Assembly (NCBI GenBank): GCA_001311805.1
Contig: BBCA01000058.1
Coordinates: 1 to 16,877, forward strand
Length of the DNA stretch: 16,877 nt
From: Lentibacillus juripiscarius JCM 12147
GTDB lineage: Bacteria > Bacillota > Bacilli > Bacillales_D > Amphibacillaceae
Direction: 5' to 3'
Shown here: piece by piece, positions 1 to 8,519 of the stretch
Position numbering within the stretch: position 1 is the stretch's first letter
Layout: each line of letters begins with the position of its first letter
Program-made: the position numbers and the translations under genes
The notes under the pieces: generated by a model
Seen by the model: only the letters and a program-made list of their open reading frames with translations
Databases searched by the model: none
Told to the model about the DNA's origin: nothing

Positions 1-180
1 GCAGGAAGCGTTTTTTTTGCTTCCGAGGAAGCTGAAGCGTTGTCCGCGGAAAGAAGACACTACGAAAGCGAACGAAGAGAGCTTGAGTAGATGTCGCGCT
101 TATGCCCTGGGGTAAAAGCGACTGCCCGGAGCGGAAATCCCCTTACCGAAGTGTCGCAATTTATATCAACTGTGCAATAA
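1..180. repeat. Non-coding repeat-like stretch
   Basis: No reading frame here resembles a protein. The left end holds three arms of the same hexamer: GGAAGC, then GCTTCC after a T-tract, then GGAAGC again, so alternative hairpins can form (about 4-32). Further on are GC-rich segments (such as the stretch around 121-140) of a style I associate with dispersed intergenic repeats in halophilic Bacillaceae. That association is from memory. There is no second copy in this window, so membership of a repeat family is unproven. Confidence 0.3.
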
Positions 181-202
181 AGTTTACGAAAAGGGCCAAC
201 AA

Positions 203-263
203 GAAAAATCCGAACTGATTTCATATCTTACGGAAAGATGTGAAATCATCGTTCGGATTTTTC
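203..263. terminator. Long bidirectional intrinsic terminator
   Basis: A long imperfect inverted repeat: the outer arms GAAAAATCCGAAC (203-215) and GTTCGGATTTTTC (251-263) are perfect complements. An inner stem continues through GATTTCA/TGAAATC and ATCTT/AAGAT to a small loop. A T-rich run ends the hairpin on both strands, so it can stop the minus-strand rhomboid gene (stop at 295-297) and any plus-strand gene entering from the left of the window. Confidence 0.75.
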
Positions 264-294
264 GTTGCCTAATATTTTTTCCAGCTTCTTTACT

Positions 295-1051
295 TTAAAA
301 TATCCGACCAAATAGTCCAAGCACCACGAGTATACCGAGGATGATCCAAAGGCTGTATTTAAACATGTTTTGTTCCGCTGTTTTTTCTGCCAGCGGTTGG
401 GGTCGAACTGGATAGAACGGTTGTCATGATGGTGACTCCGGAGCCATGGCATATACGGACGGGCGTTGGTCAGTACGGCAGGTGCCAGCAGGAAGCCGCC
501 AAGAAAGCCAAAACGTGCGCATATATGTTGATTCCAGGCCTGAGGAAGGTCATGACAAGGCCGATAATGAAAATGGTCATAATAATCTGGGAGCTGGACT
601 GATCAATCAGCTGTTTTCGGAAAGCGACCATGAAAACATAAATGCCGAATAAGCCGTAAATGGCTCCTGATGCACCAACGTGCGCATAAATAGCCGGCCC
701 GAGTAAAAAGGTGGCGATATTGCCGACGAGTCCAGCGCCCACATAGGCGAAGATGAATTTCCATTTACCAAGCATCTGTTCCAGAGCAGGTCCGAATAGC
801 ACAAGGGCAAACGAATTGAACAAGGCATGCATAAGGCCGGCATGCAAGAAAATAGATGTCAGCAAGCGCCAATACTCGCCCTGGCTAATGTAGAAGTTCA
901 CCCCTTTTCCCCAGTTTTCAATAAAACTACCTAACGGTGTCTGTAAAAAACCAGTCAATAGCCAGAGTCCAAGATGGATAATAATCAGCCAGGAAACAAC
1001 CGGATAAAGATGCATGAATTCCTTTATACTTCGTTCATTCCGCACAAACAT
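295..1051 (-). CDS. ydcA: Rhomboid family intramembrane serine protease (YdcA-like)
   Basis: Predicted membrane-embedded serine protease that cleaves transmembrane substrates. Numbered from the upstream GTG at 1057, the protein has an N-terminal amphipathic stretch, several hydrophobic helices, HxxxN (His77, Asn81), the catalytic GASG motif with Ser130, and the catalytic His181 in the last rhomboid helix. A further C-terminal membrane helix ends at 295. ATG at 1051 is preferred over that GTG because AAGGAG sits about 8 nt before it and is too close to the GTG. The frame is broken twice by single-base losses: a T-run at 510-513 (just after His181) and an A-run near 365. Adding one base at each restores the usual helix and the C-terminal segment. 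It is divergent to acpS, as ydcA is in B. subtilis. Family assignment is firm; the substrate is unknown. Confidence 0.85.
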
Positions 1052-1073
1052 GGGCACTTCTCCTTTACCAGTA

Positions 1074-1101
1074 CATATAGAATCAGGTATCCTATCGTCA
1101 A
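1074..1101 (-). promoter_or_regulatory. SigA-type promoter for the rhomboid gene
   Basis: On the minus strand TTGACG (1096-1101) is followed after 16 bp by TATATG (1074-1079). This lies about 23 bp upstream of the rhomboid start codon. Predicted from consensus match only. Confidence 0.5.
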
Positions 1102-1198
1102 ACGCTTTATTTTTGATTTGCGATTACTATTAGCTTACTAAAAATACTTTCAACAATGATAACAATATGCATTGGCCTGCAGAAAGGTTTGGGAAAAG

Positions 1199-1560
1199 AT
1201 GATAACAGGCATTGGGATGGACATAATTGAATTGGAGCGGATTGCTGGCAGCATCAAACGAAACAGCCGTTTTCCTGACCGGATCCTGACAAGCGGGGAA
1301 AAAGAACAGTTTTTGACGCTGGGAAATGACCATCGGCGGACAGAGTTTCTTGCTGGAAGGTTTGCCGCCAAGGAGGCGTTTGCTAAAGCATGCGGTCAGG
1401 GCATCGGTTCGATAAGTTTTCAGGATATTGAAGTCATACGAAACCAGAACGGGCGCCTGAGCTCCGCGTGAACGGCTACGAACATGCGAACTTATTTGTA
1501 TCGATTACACACAGCCGGGATTATGCAGCAGCACAGGTTGTAATAGAAGTGAGGAACTGA
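1199..1560 (+). CDS. acpS: Holo-[acyl-carrier-protein] synthase
   Basis: Transfers 4'-phosphopantetheine from CoA to the conserved serine of acyl carrier protein, activating it for fatty acid synthesis; cytosolic and Mg2+-dependent. The start MITGIGMD contains the metal-binding Asp8, and FAAKEA (55-60) contains the second metal ligand Glu59. The C-terminal part has the family segment [10 protein letters not shown]. Start ATG at 1199 was chosen over an upstream TTG in the same frame (1172) because the family begins at this Met; AAAGG lies about 11 nt upstream. The frame breaks near 1455, where a run of C has lost one base. Restoring it gives [12 protein letters not shown] and runs on to the TGA at 1558, about 120 residues, the normal length. 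As the gene is normally essential, the break is probably a sequencing error. Confidence 0.9.
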
Positions 1561-1625
1561 CAAGCAGTTTTTGCATATCCGACAGGGTTGTCTCATATAT
1601 TCTAGTGCGGGTAGGAGGAAATAGC

Positions 1626-3151
1626 GTGTATATTGTCACCGCAGAAGAAATGTACGATATGGATCATGGTGCCATGAACAAGGTTGGAATGGACGGAAAG
1701 CTTTTGATGGAAAACGCAGGACGGGCTATTGCCGCTGTCATAAAGGAGCGCGTGGGAAAAACAGCCCGCATCCGGATTCTTGCAGGCGGCGGAAACAATG
1801 GCGGTGATGGCTTTGTCATTGGCAGGACATTGATAAACGACGGCTACGATACAAAAGTTGTACAGGTTGTGCCTGATGAAAAGATCACCGGTGACGCACT
1901 GTACCATAAGCAGCTGTTTGTGCGCTGCGGTGGGGAAGTTCCAGTGATGTCATCAGCTGATGAAGTCGGGTTGACGGTGCGGGGTGCGGATACCGTTGTT
2001 GATGCAATCGCAGGCATTGGTTTGAAAGGAAGGCTTCGTGAGCCACTAGCTTCCATTGTTGCTGCAGTAAACAAGGAAGCTTCCTATGTCATCTCTGTTG
2101 ACATACCTTCAGGACTGCCGGCAAATGAAGGTATAGATGATTTTATGCCATACGGGCAAATGAAACCGTGTTTACTGGTTTTCCGAAGCAGAGCGTTTTT
2201 CTGGAGCACACAGCGCCTTATTATGGCGAATGGCAAGTCGTTTCTTTCGGCCTGCCGTCTGTCCTGACAGCAAATGGTGCCAAACGCCAAATGTGGACGG
2301 AAGAAGAGTTCAAGAAGAGCATGCCGGAAAGGTCGAGGTATTCCCATAAAGGAAGCCATGGAAAAGGGCTTGCTATAGGCGGAAGCTTGGAGATGCCCGG
2401 GTCGATAGCAATGACTGTCAGTGCAGCATTGCGGACGGGAGCTGGACTGGTTACAGCTGCAACCGCGAAAAGTGCTATCCCGGTGGTCGCCTCCCAATGC
2501 ATGGAAGCAACGTATCTGGTACTTGAGGAAACAGATGGCTTTATCAGCAGTGATCAGCCAATTTCGTTTGCTGATTATGATGCAGTGGTGATGGGGATGG
2601 GCATGGGACGCCATCATGCGGCCCAGCATCTCATCCGGAATGCGTTGGAGAGCGCAGCATGTCCGCTAATTGTGGATGCGGATGGCCTCTATCATTTGAA
2701 AGCACTGCCTGCTTTACTGAAAAAGCGGACAGCACCTGTTGTTGTGACCCCTCATCCCGGCGAAATGGCCATGCTATTGGATATAAGCGTGCCGGAACTG
2801 CTGCAAAAGCCATTTGCATGCGCCAAAATGTTTGCCGAAGAATATGGCGTCTATGTCGTGCTGAAGGGGCCATTTACCATCATTACGAGTCCGCATGGCC
2901 AGCAGACGGTAACGCAAACCGGGAATAAAGGACTTGCAAAGGGTGGAAGCGGTGATGTGCTGTCAGGGGTCATTCTGGCCATGATGATGCAGGAGCAGTC
3001 CATTATGGAGGCACTGAGCAATGCTAGTTTTGTCCACGGTCAAGCTGCCGACATGCTTGTGGCGAATACGCATTCTGTCTATGATTTAATGGCATCTGAT
3101 CTTTTGTATGGCATTCCAAAGGTCTTTCGTACATGTATGAAACATTCGTGA
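1626..3151 (+). CDS. nnr: Bifunctional NAD(P)H-hydrate repair enzyme (epimerase + ADP-dependent dehydratase)
   Basis: Repairs damaged, hydrated NADH and NADPH. The N-terminal epimerase domain (about residues 1-210) interconverts R and S NAD(P)HX; it shows GGGNNGGDG (54-62), the segment VVDAIAGIGLKG and SVDIPSG. The C-terminal ribokinase-like dehydratase domain shows GKGLAIGGS, VDADGL, TPHPGEMAML and KGGSGDVLSG, the last being the nucleotide site (commonly GGTGD). GTG at 1626 is the start because GTAGGAGGA lies just upstream. The T-run at 2141-2144 has lost one base, splitting the gene between the two domains; one added T joins them into about 509 residues. A genuine split into two proteins is unlikely, because the break falls inside the epimerase C-terminus and the second piece has no ribosome-binding site. 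It sits between acpS and the lipoprotein gene; B. subtilis lacks a bifunctional copy at this locus. Confidence 0.87.
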
Positions 3152-3218
3152 CAATAGCCTATTTCCCTTGGGTGAAACACTCGCAATATGTGTGATACGA
3201 GACAGGGGAGACATGTCC

Positions 3219-4234
3219 ATGAAAAAATGTTTAGCATCTGGGTCGTCATTGTCTTAGGCTTTGTCACTTTGCTTGCTGCCTGTGGAGAGCAGTCCAAGGA
3301 AGATGTGATCGGCAAGCTGGAGTCGAACCTGGAGTCAATGGATGGCTATAAAGCAAAGGCCGTTATGACGATGAATACGGGACAGGAAGATCAGAAGTAT
3401 AATATAGACGTCTGGCATAAAAGAAAGATTTTTACCGCGTTGAATTGACAAACGAACAGGATGAAAAAGGGAGCCAGATCATCCTGAAGAATGAAGAAGG
3501 GGTGTTCGTTCTTTCACCGGCATTGAATAAAAGTTTCAAATTCCAGAAAGAATGGCCGGAAAATGGCAGCCAGCCATACCTCTATCAATCGCTGGTGAAC
3601 GACATTGTGAAAGACAACGAGGCAACGTTCACGGTCAGTGATAAGCATTATATTTTTGAAACGGAAACCAATTATCAAAGCAACAACAATTTGCCGACCC
3701 AGGAAATTTACTTTGATAAAGATACCTACACACCAGTGAAAGTGAAAGTGCTTGATAAGGATCAGAATGCGCTGGTGCAGGTGAACTTTTCAGATTTTAA
3801 TACAGACCCCACTTTTAAAGACGATGACTTTGCGATGGAAAAGAATATGAAGAGTAACGCTGCACAAGAGACCCTATCAGGCAAAGGAGAAGAAGATCCA
3901 TTCAAGATTGTTTATCCGCTTGAAATGGTCGGTTCTGAACTGGTAGAAGAAAAGGAAGTTAACACGGACAACGGGAAGCGTGTGATTATGTCGTTTTTCC
4001 GGTGAGAAGGAATTCACACTAGTTGAAGAGAAGCTCGATGAAATCCCTGCCACTACGTCACCACAGATGGTAGATGGAGACATTGTGAACCTTGGCCATT
4101 CAGTTGGCGTTTTGTCGGATAATACGATTGAGTGGACTGATAACGGCATGAACTTCATGCTGGCAAGTGAAGAGCTGACCAAGGAAGAACTGATTAACGT
4201 TGCAAAATCCGTTCAAGGCAAAGAAGTGAAGTAA
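3219..4234 (+). CDS. ydcC: YdcC-type outer-leaflet lipoprotein (LolA-like fold family)
   Basis: Predicted lipoprotein of about 338 residues. After MKKM comes a hydrophobic signal segment and the lipobox L-A-A-C with lipidated Cys22, so the mature protein is anchored on the outside of the membrane. The rest is soluble and resembles B. subtilis YdcC, an uncharacterised protein of the DUF4367/sporulation-lipoprotein type; function unknown. ATG at 3219 has GGGGAG 8 nt upstream. Three single-base errors break the frame: an A lost in the A-run at 3222-3227 directly after the start codon, an A lost near 3425, and a T gained in the T-run at about 3994-3998. Correcting them gives continuous sequence to the TAA at 4232. 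The gene keeps its B. subtilis position between the acpS region and alr. Confidence 0.8.
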
Positions 4235-4246
4235 ATGATGTATTGC

Positions 4247-4285
4247 AAGCAGACTCATATGAGAGGGGGTCTGCTTTTTATTTTT
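4247..4285 (+). terminator. Intrinsic terminator after the ydcC-type gene
   Basis: AAGCAGAC (4247-4254) pairs with GTCTGCTT (4269-4276), followed by a T-rich run. It separates the lipoprotein gene from alr, implying that alr has its own promoter; a possible -10 (GATAAAAT) lies near 4297-4304, but no convincing -35 is seen. Confidence 0.8.
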
Positions 4286-4337
4286 CTCATTTTCAGATAA
4301 AATAGGGTCCAAAGGATAAGGGGAAGGGGTTTTTGCA

Positions 4338-5461
4338 ATGGGGAGCAGCATGTATCGTGACACATGGGCTGAAGTTGATTTAGCGGCTATTGGGCATAAT
4401 ATCAAGCAAATGAGGGGAAAACTGCCGGACAGCAGTGCTGTTATCGCAGTGGTGAAAGCTGATGCGTACGGGCACGGGGTAGTGGAAGTTGCCAATAAAG
4501 CACTGGAATCCGGGGTGGAAATGCTTGCTGTAGCATTGCTGGAAGAAGCGCTGACATTACGTGAGGCGAATATTACAGCCCCGGTATTGGTGTTTGGCCG
4601 GGTTGCACCGGAAGATGTTTGGGTTGCTGCCGAAAATGATATTACACTGACTTTCTTTCAAAAAGAATGGCTGCAGGAAGTGAAAAAATATTCTTTGCCA
4701 TCCCCACTGAAGGTGCATATGAAATGGGACACCGGAATGGGCCGTATCGGCATCCGCACAACTGATGAACTTACTGGGCTTCTGGATGAATTGCGCGGCA
4801 GTGAGACAATTATAATGACGGGCGTGTATACTCATTTTGCTACGGCTGATGATGAAGAATTCGCTTATTTGGAGAAGCAATGGGACAGATTTAAAAGCAT
4901 GCTGGAAGTATTCCGGTTACACTGGGATGCACCTGTCGCCGTTCACATCGCAAATAGTGCCACATCCATCCGCTATCCCGAAAAATATATGATTACATCC
5001 GGTTTGGAATTTCGATGTATGGCCTTTACCCGTCGGACGTCTTAAAGGAAGAGCACGAAATCGATTTGCAACCTGCTTTTTCGCTGCACAGCCGGCTTAT
5101 TCATGTCAAAAAGCTGGATCCCGGCGAGTCCATCAGTTATGGTGCAACATATACGACGGCAGATAGCGAATGGATTGGGACCATCCCTATCGGATATGCC
5201 GACGGGTGGGTTCGCAAACTGCAGGGAGCGGACGTGCTTATTGACGGCAAAAGAGTGCCTATTGTCGGAAGAATATGCATGGATCAGACAATGATCCAGC
5301 TTGACAAGGAATATTCTGTTGGGACAAAAGTTACATTGATTGGGAGACAGGGCAATGAAGAGGTGGAAACAGATGAAATTGCCACACATCTGGAAACAAT
5401 CAATTATGAAATTCCGTGTATGATAGCCGGCCGTGTCCCGAGGATTTATAAAGGGAAGTGA
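4338..5461 (+). CDS. alr: Alanine racemase
   Basis: PLP-dependent racemase that makes D-alanine from L-alanine for peptidoglycan; cytosolic. The N-terminal TIM barrel carries VVKADAYGHG with the PLP lysine Lys40. The C-terminal beta domain carries ISYGATY with the second catalytic base Tyr, then IPIGYADGW and GRICMDQ. ATG at 4338 lies about 8 nt after AAGGGG. The frame breaks at 5006-5007, where GG should be GGG; with the extra G the sequence reads GLGISMYGLYPSDV as in the family and runs to the TGA at 5459, about 374 residues, the usual length. Position immediately before ndoAI matches B. subtilis alrA (dal). The gene is normally required for the cell wall, so a sequencing error is the likely cause of the break. 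Confidence 0.92.
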
Positions 5462-5475
5462 CTTGCGGGAAAGAT

Positions 5476-5512
5476 ACAAAGGGGAAACTTGTTCCTTTGT
5501 CTATAATTTTTT
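5476..5512 (+). terminator. Probable intrinsic terminator after alr
   Basis: ACAAAGG (5476-5482) pairs with CCTTTGT (5494-5500) around an 11-nt loop, followed by a T-rich tract (about 5507-5512). It lies 15 nt after the alr stop codon. Confidence 0.6.
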
Positions 5513-5580
5513 CCGCTAAGTCAGCATAATAATGGCAGTTGTTCCATAAATATAATGGCAGGGGAAAATTTTGTTTAAAG

Positions 5581-5849
5581 AGGTTGTTCAAAAAGTCCGG
5601 TAAAAATGACATCGAATTTCTTCGTTGGCTTGTTTCTCCGCTCCTTGGAAAAGAAAACCGCTTTTCCTGCGTGTGATGCAGATTCGGTGAAGCATTACTT
5701 GTGCTCATGTATCTAATTCATACATTCTGCTCCTTGGGAAAGAAGAACACTTTCCCTTCGTGCGATGCAGCTCAGGGTAGCTTTACTTATGCTCGAAACT
5801 ACGCCGCCTTGAAATTCTCGGTCCTTTTTATCCTCCTTTTTGAACACGC
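5581..5849. repeat. MITE-like intergenic repeat, long copy
   Basis: The ends are imperfect inverted repeats: 5585-5610 against the reverse complement of 5821-5846 match at 21 of 26 positions, beginning TGTTCAAAAAG. The left about 65 nt and the right about 30 nt recur almost identically at 9661-9804. Inside are two related units about 89 nt apart (from about 5640 and 5729), each with a 7-bp stem and 7-nt loop: 5647-5653/5661-5667 and 5736-5742/5750-5756. There is no transposase and no convincing coding sequence. With its flanks it fills most of the 519-nt gap between alr and ndoAI. Confidence 0.75.
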
Positions 5850-5902
5850 ATTTAAACAGGTAGGTCAGTCTATGCTTTTTCTGAAATTTATCTGATAAGC
5901 CT

Positions 5903-5931
5903 TTGCAAACGAATTGCTACAGTGATATCAT
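5903..5931 (+). promoter_or_regulatory. SigA-type promoter for ndoAI-ndoA
   Basis: TTGCAA (5903-5908), a 17-bp spacer, then TATCAT (5926-5931). It lies about 50 bp before the ndoAI start and downstream of the repeat element, so the toxin-antitoxin pair can be transcribed independently of alr. Confidence 0.55.
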
Positions 5932-5980
5932 GAAAAAGAATGTAAAAATGACCGTCAAAAGTTGTCGGAGGTGCATGGTT

Positions 5981-6266
5981 TTGTCAGAGAGCTTACAGGA
6001 AATTTCAGTACGTTACCAAAAAACCTGCTGAACGAGGTGGATGGACTCATGAAGTATGAAAATAGCGATTTGAGCGATTTCATATGCCAGGCTACAAAAA
6101 ACTACTTGGAGCATAAGAAAGAGGAGCATATCCGGCAGTTCCGTGAATCGATGCAGCAAGGCTATATGGAAATGGCCAATATCAACCTTACAATTGCCTC
6201 AGAGGCATTTCAGGCTGAAGAAGAAGCCGAAAAAATACTTTGCAGCGCTCAGTGATCGGGGTGTAA
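5981..6266 (+). CDS. ndoAI: Antitoxin EndoAI (ribbon-helix-helix, MazE-type)
   Basis: Antitoxin that binds and inhibits the endoribonuclease EndoA and probably binds its own promoter through the N-terminal ribbon-helix-helix domain. The corrected N-terminus reads [17 protein letters not shown], as in the family. The C-terminal toxin-binding part contains [12 protein letters not shown], close to the B. subtilis RGYMEMAKINL. The start is a TTG at 5981 with GGAGGTG 8 nt upstream; no ATG gives the family N-terminus. Two bases are missing: one T near 6011 (shortly after the start) and one A in the A-run at about 6230-6235. After correction the protein is about 95 residues and ends at TAA 6264-6266, six bases before ndoA. 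An out-of-frame GTG/ATG reading gives a longer frame from 5962 but a wrong N-terminus. Confidence 0.85.
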
Positions 6267-6271
6267 GGCAC

Positions 6272-6631
6272 GTGATCGTTCAACGAGGCGAAGTATATTT
6301 CGCCGACTTATCCCCTGTAGTGGGATCAGAACAGGGAGGCATCCGCCCAGTATTGATCCTGCAGAATGATATCGGTAACCGGTTCAGCCCAACGGTGATT
6401 GTAGCCGCGATAACTGCTCAGATTCAGAAGGCCAAACTCCCGACACATGTGGAGATCAATGCGAAGAAGTATGGTTTCGACCGCAATTCGGTCATATTGC
6501 TGGAGCAAATCAGAACACTGGATAAGCAGCGGCTGACCGATAAGATAACCAAATTGGACAGTAACATGATGGGAAAGATTGATAGAGCACTGGAGATTAG
6601 TCTAGGATTAAAAGAAATGTATGATCAATAG
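6272..6631 (+). CDS. ndoA: Type II toxin endoribonuclease EndoA (MazF family)
   Basis: Sequence-specific mRNA endoribonuclease; the B. subtilis orthologue cleaves at UACAU. The 119-residue frame is intact and very close to that protein. The residues known to matter for catalysis are at the same positions: Arg25 (GGIRPV), Thr48 (AAITAQ) and His59 (LPTHVE). The start is GTG at 6272, giving V(M)[12 protein letters not shown]; the longer open frame reaching upstream to 6143 is only an overlap into ndoAI. It follows the antitoxin stop by 5 nt, so the two are co-translated. In B. subtilis the pair also sits between alr and rsbR. A hairpin just after the stop may end the transcript. Confidence 0.95.
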   Translation: MIVQRGEVYFADLSPVVGSEQGGIRPVLILQNDIGNRFSPTVIVAAITAQIQKAKLPTHVEINAKKYGFDRNSVILLEQIRTLDKQRLTDKITKLDSNMMGKIDRALEISLGLKEMYDQ

Positions 6632-6635
6632 GTGA

Positions 6636-6662
6636 TGCCCCCTTCCAGGAAGCAGGGGTTTT
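6636..6662 (+). terminator. Possible terminator after ndoA
   Basis: CCCC-CTTCC followed by GGAAG-CA-GGGG can form a bulged hairpin, followed by TTTT. The T-run is short and overlaps the lone inverted repeat end at 6659-6682, so termination strength is uncertain. Confidence 0.45.
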
Positions 6663-6682
6663 ACTGGACTTTTTGAACAACC
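6659..6682 (-). repeat. Solo inverted end of the MITE-like repeat
   Basis: These 24 bp are the reverse complement of the left end of the long repeat copy (5582-5605) with one mismatch (23 of 24). Nothing of the element interior follows. It therefore faces the upstream copy and brackets ndoAI-ndoA. Confidence 0.7.
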
Positions 6683-6685
6683 CCT

Positions 6686-6750
6686 TGAAAGGCCTCTTTC
6701 AGAATGTGTTTGCCGGACAGGCAAGCATGGTTAAGGGAGGCTTTTTTTTG
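6686..6750 (+). terminator. Second terminator-like hairpin before rsbR
   Basis: AAAGGCCTC (about 6688-6696) can pair with GAGGCTTT (about 6736-6743) with one bulged base, enclosing a smaller TTGCC/GGCAA hairpin, and is followed by an 8-T run. It would separate ndoA from the stressosome genes. Confidence 0.55.
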
Positions 6751-6781
6751 TGGGGTCCTCACCCGGTGGAGCAGTCGGATT

Positions 6782-6810
6782 TTGACGATAACAATCGAAC
6801 TTCGTATATT
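6782..6810 (+). promoter_or_regulatory. SigA-type promoter for rsbR-rsbS-rsbT-rsbU
   Basis: TTGACG (6782-6787), a 17-bp spacer and TATATT (6805-6810), about 67 bp upstream of the rsbR start. It agrees with the known constitutive SigA promoter in front of rsbR in B. subtilis. Confidence 0.7.
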
Positions 6811-6876
6811 TCATGATAAAATAGCAGCAATAATAGGAAATACAATTAAATAACTGGTGGCGTTGGGGGGCGGACG

Positions 6877-7746
6877 ATGGATACAAAATTTAAGAAAATT
6901 GTGCTGGAGAACAGTGATACGATTGTCCAGAAATGGCTGGATGAAATTGATGCCAAGAAGCGTGGCAACTACAGTGCAAGTATATCGAATGAACTGTTTG
7001 AAAGTACGAATAGAGAATTTGTCAATATTATTTTCAGTAGTATTAAAGATCAGGGCAAAACCAAAAATTTAAAAGAGTTTGCGGAGAAACTGATTAATCT
7101 TGGTTGGAAGGTCAGTTACATAACAGATGGTCTGCAGGTATTCAGACGTGTGACCATCGACTTCATTCTCAGTCAGTCCGAGAAAATTGACACGAACTAT
7201 ATTTCTCAGCTGCTGGAGAGCGTTGATGGCTGGGTGGAACCGGTTATTCGCCAGCTTGTCAATGAGTATTCCGGCAACTGGGAAAATATTGTGTCACTGC
7301 AGCGGGTGGCCCTCCAGGAATTGTCGGCCCCGCTGATTCCGGTTATCGATAACATTACGGTTATGCCGCTCATTGGGACGATTGATACGGAGCGTGCCAA
7401 ACTGATTATGGAAGGTTTGCTTGACGGGGTTATCAAGCATAACTCTGAAGTGGTGCTGATTGATATCACCGGTGTACCTGTTGTGGACACGATGGTTGCA
7501 CACCACATCATTCAGGCAGCTGAAGCGGTCCGCCTAATTGGAGCGACATGCATCCTTGTGGGCATCCGTCCGGAAATTGCACAGACGATTGTAAACCTTG
7601 GCATTGACCTTGGTAAATTTCCGACCAAAAGCTCACTTCGGAAAGGATTTATCAAAGCGCTTGAAATGACCGGACGCCGGATTGTTGACTCCGGGAAGAA
7701 AGATGAGGCGATTGAAGAGATGATAGATTCCCTTGGTGGAGAGTGA
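6877..7746 (+). CDS. rsbR: Stressosome scaffold protein RsbR (RsbRA-type)
   Basis: Component of the cytosolic stressosome that senses environmental stress and, with RsbS, sequesters the kinase RsbT. The intact 289-residue protein has a variable N-terminal non-heme globin-like sensor domain (about 1-140), a linker helix and a C-terminal STAS domain (about 150-275). The two threonines phosphorylated by RsbT in B. subtilis RsbRA are at the same numbers: Thr171 (IGTIDTERA) and Thr205 ([11 protein letters not shown]). The segment [17 protein letters not shown] is also family-typical. ATG at 6877 follows a G-rich Shine-Dalgarno run by 6 nt. It overlaps the upstream region of rsbS: its stop TGA (7744-7746) lies 4 nt before the rsbS ATG. 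Confidence 0.96.
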   Translation: MDTKFKKIVLENSDTIVQKWLDEIDAKKRGNYSASISNELFESTNREFVNIIFSSIKDQGKTKNLKEFAEKLINLGWKVSYITDGLQVFRRVTIDFILSQSEKIDTNYISQLLESVDGWVEPVIRQLVNEYSGNWENIVSLQRVALQELSAPLIPVIDNITVMPLIGTIDTERAKLIMEGLLDGVIKHNSEVVLIDITGVPVVDTMVAHHIIQAAEAVRLIGATCILVGIRPEIAQTIVNLGIDLGKFPTKSSLRKGFIKALEMTGRRIVDSGKKDEAIEEMIDSLGGE

Positions 7747-7750
7747 TAGA

Positions 7751-8106
7751 ATGCGGATACCTATTTTAAAACTGCACAATTATTTGTTGATTTCAATCCA
7801 AACCGAGATGGATGACAATACAGCAATACAGTTTCAGGAAGATCTGTTAGATAAAATTCACCAAACCGGTGCATCCGGAGTAGTCATTGATTTAACATCC
7901 GTTGAAATCATTGATTCCTTATTGCAAAGGTTCTTGGTGATGTCGTCAAGATGTCAGATCTGATGGGGGCAAAGGTAGTATTGACAGGAATCCAGCCGGC
8001 AGTTGCTGTGACATTGATTGATCTGGGTATCCATTTACAGGATGTCCCAACTGCTTTAGATTTAGAGCAAGGACTGCTCAAGCTGCGCCAGGAATTGGGG
8101 GAATGA
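7751..8106 (+). CDS. rsbS: Stressosome protein RsbS (single STAS domain)
   Basis: Small STAS-domain antagonist that, with RsbR, holds RsbT in the stressosome core; phosphorylation by RsbT releases the kinase. After correction the protein is about 118 residues. The target serine is Ser56 in IIDSFIAKVLGD, equivalent to B. subtilis Ser59 because this N-terminus (MRIPILK) is three residues shorter. The break is exactly there: TT at 7919-7920 should be TTT, so as written the frame stops at 7961 after a wrong tail. Restored sequence continues through [20 protein letters not shown] to TGA 8104-8106. ATG at 7751 lies 4 nt after the rsbR stop, with the Shine-Dalgarno GGTGGAG inside rsbR. Confidence 0.93.
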
Positions 8107-8108
8107 CG

Positions 8109-8510
8109 ATGGACCTCCAATCCTGTGTTACAATCGAAAAAGAGTGGGATATCGTCAAGGCACGCCAGCTTGGCCGTGAAGTCGCCCAGGAAGCGGGGTT
8201 CGGGACAGTCGACCAGGCGAGAATAGCTACTGCGATATCCGAGCTTGCTCGCAATATTTATTTGTATACCAACAGTGGGAAATTATGCTTTGAAATCATT
8301 GATAATGTTGAGCAAAAAGGTATTAGCATGCTATCGATTGATGATGGCCCAGGAATAGAGGACATCAGTCAGGTGATGGAGGATGGCTATTCCACATCCG
8401 GCGGACTCGGGGCCGGGCTTCCAGGTGTGAAGCGGCTCGTGGACCAATTTGATATCCAATCAGAAAAAGGCAAGGGCACTGAAATCAGGGCTGTAAAATG
8501 GGCCAGATAA
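8109..8510 (+). CDS. rsbT: Serine/threonine kinase RsbT, switch protein
   Basis: GHKL-type (Bergerat fold) kinase. Bound in the stressosome at rest, it phosphorylates RsbS and RsbR under stress, then binds and activates RsbU. The frame is intact at 133 residues, equal to the family length. Visible motifs are the N box ELARNIYLY, the G1 box DDGPGI and the glycine-rich lid STSGGLGAGLPGVKRL. ATG at 8109 is chosen because GGGGGA is 6 nt upstream and gives MDLQSCV; an in-frame ATG at 8103 overlaps the rsbS stop (ATGA) and would be too close to that Shine-Dalgarno site. The near-overlap suggests translational coupling with rsbS, fitting the need for matched amounts. Confidence 0.95.
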   Translation: MDLQSCVTIEKEWDIVKARQLGREVAQEAGFGTVDQARIATAISELARNIYLYTNSGKLCFEIIDNVEQKGISMLSIDDGPGIEDISQVMEDGYSTSGGLGAGLPGVKRLVDQFDIQSEKGKGTEIRAVKWAR

Positions 8511-8519
8511 GAAAATAAT

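Noticed and set aside
2084..2629. Long minus-strand open frame (181 codons) opposite nnr
   Set aside because: It runs antisense to well-conserved NnrE/NnrD motifs, is rich in Cys, His and Ser as shadow frames are, and resembles no family.
1626..3151. Two separate genes for NAD(P)HX epimerase and dehydratase
   Set aside because: The split is inside the epimerase C-terminus at a T-run, and the downstream piece has no ribosome-binding site; a one-base error in a bifunctional gene fits better.
5701..5895. Small plus-strand open frame in the alr-ndoAI gap
   Set aside because: It lies across the repeat element, its frame is not kept in the second copy, and it has no convincing Shine-Dalgarno site.
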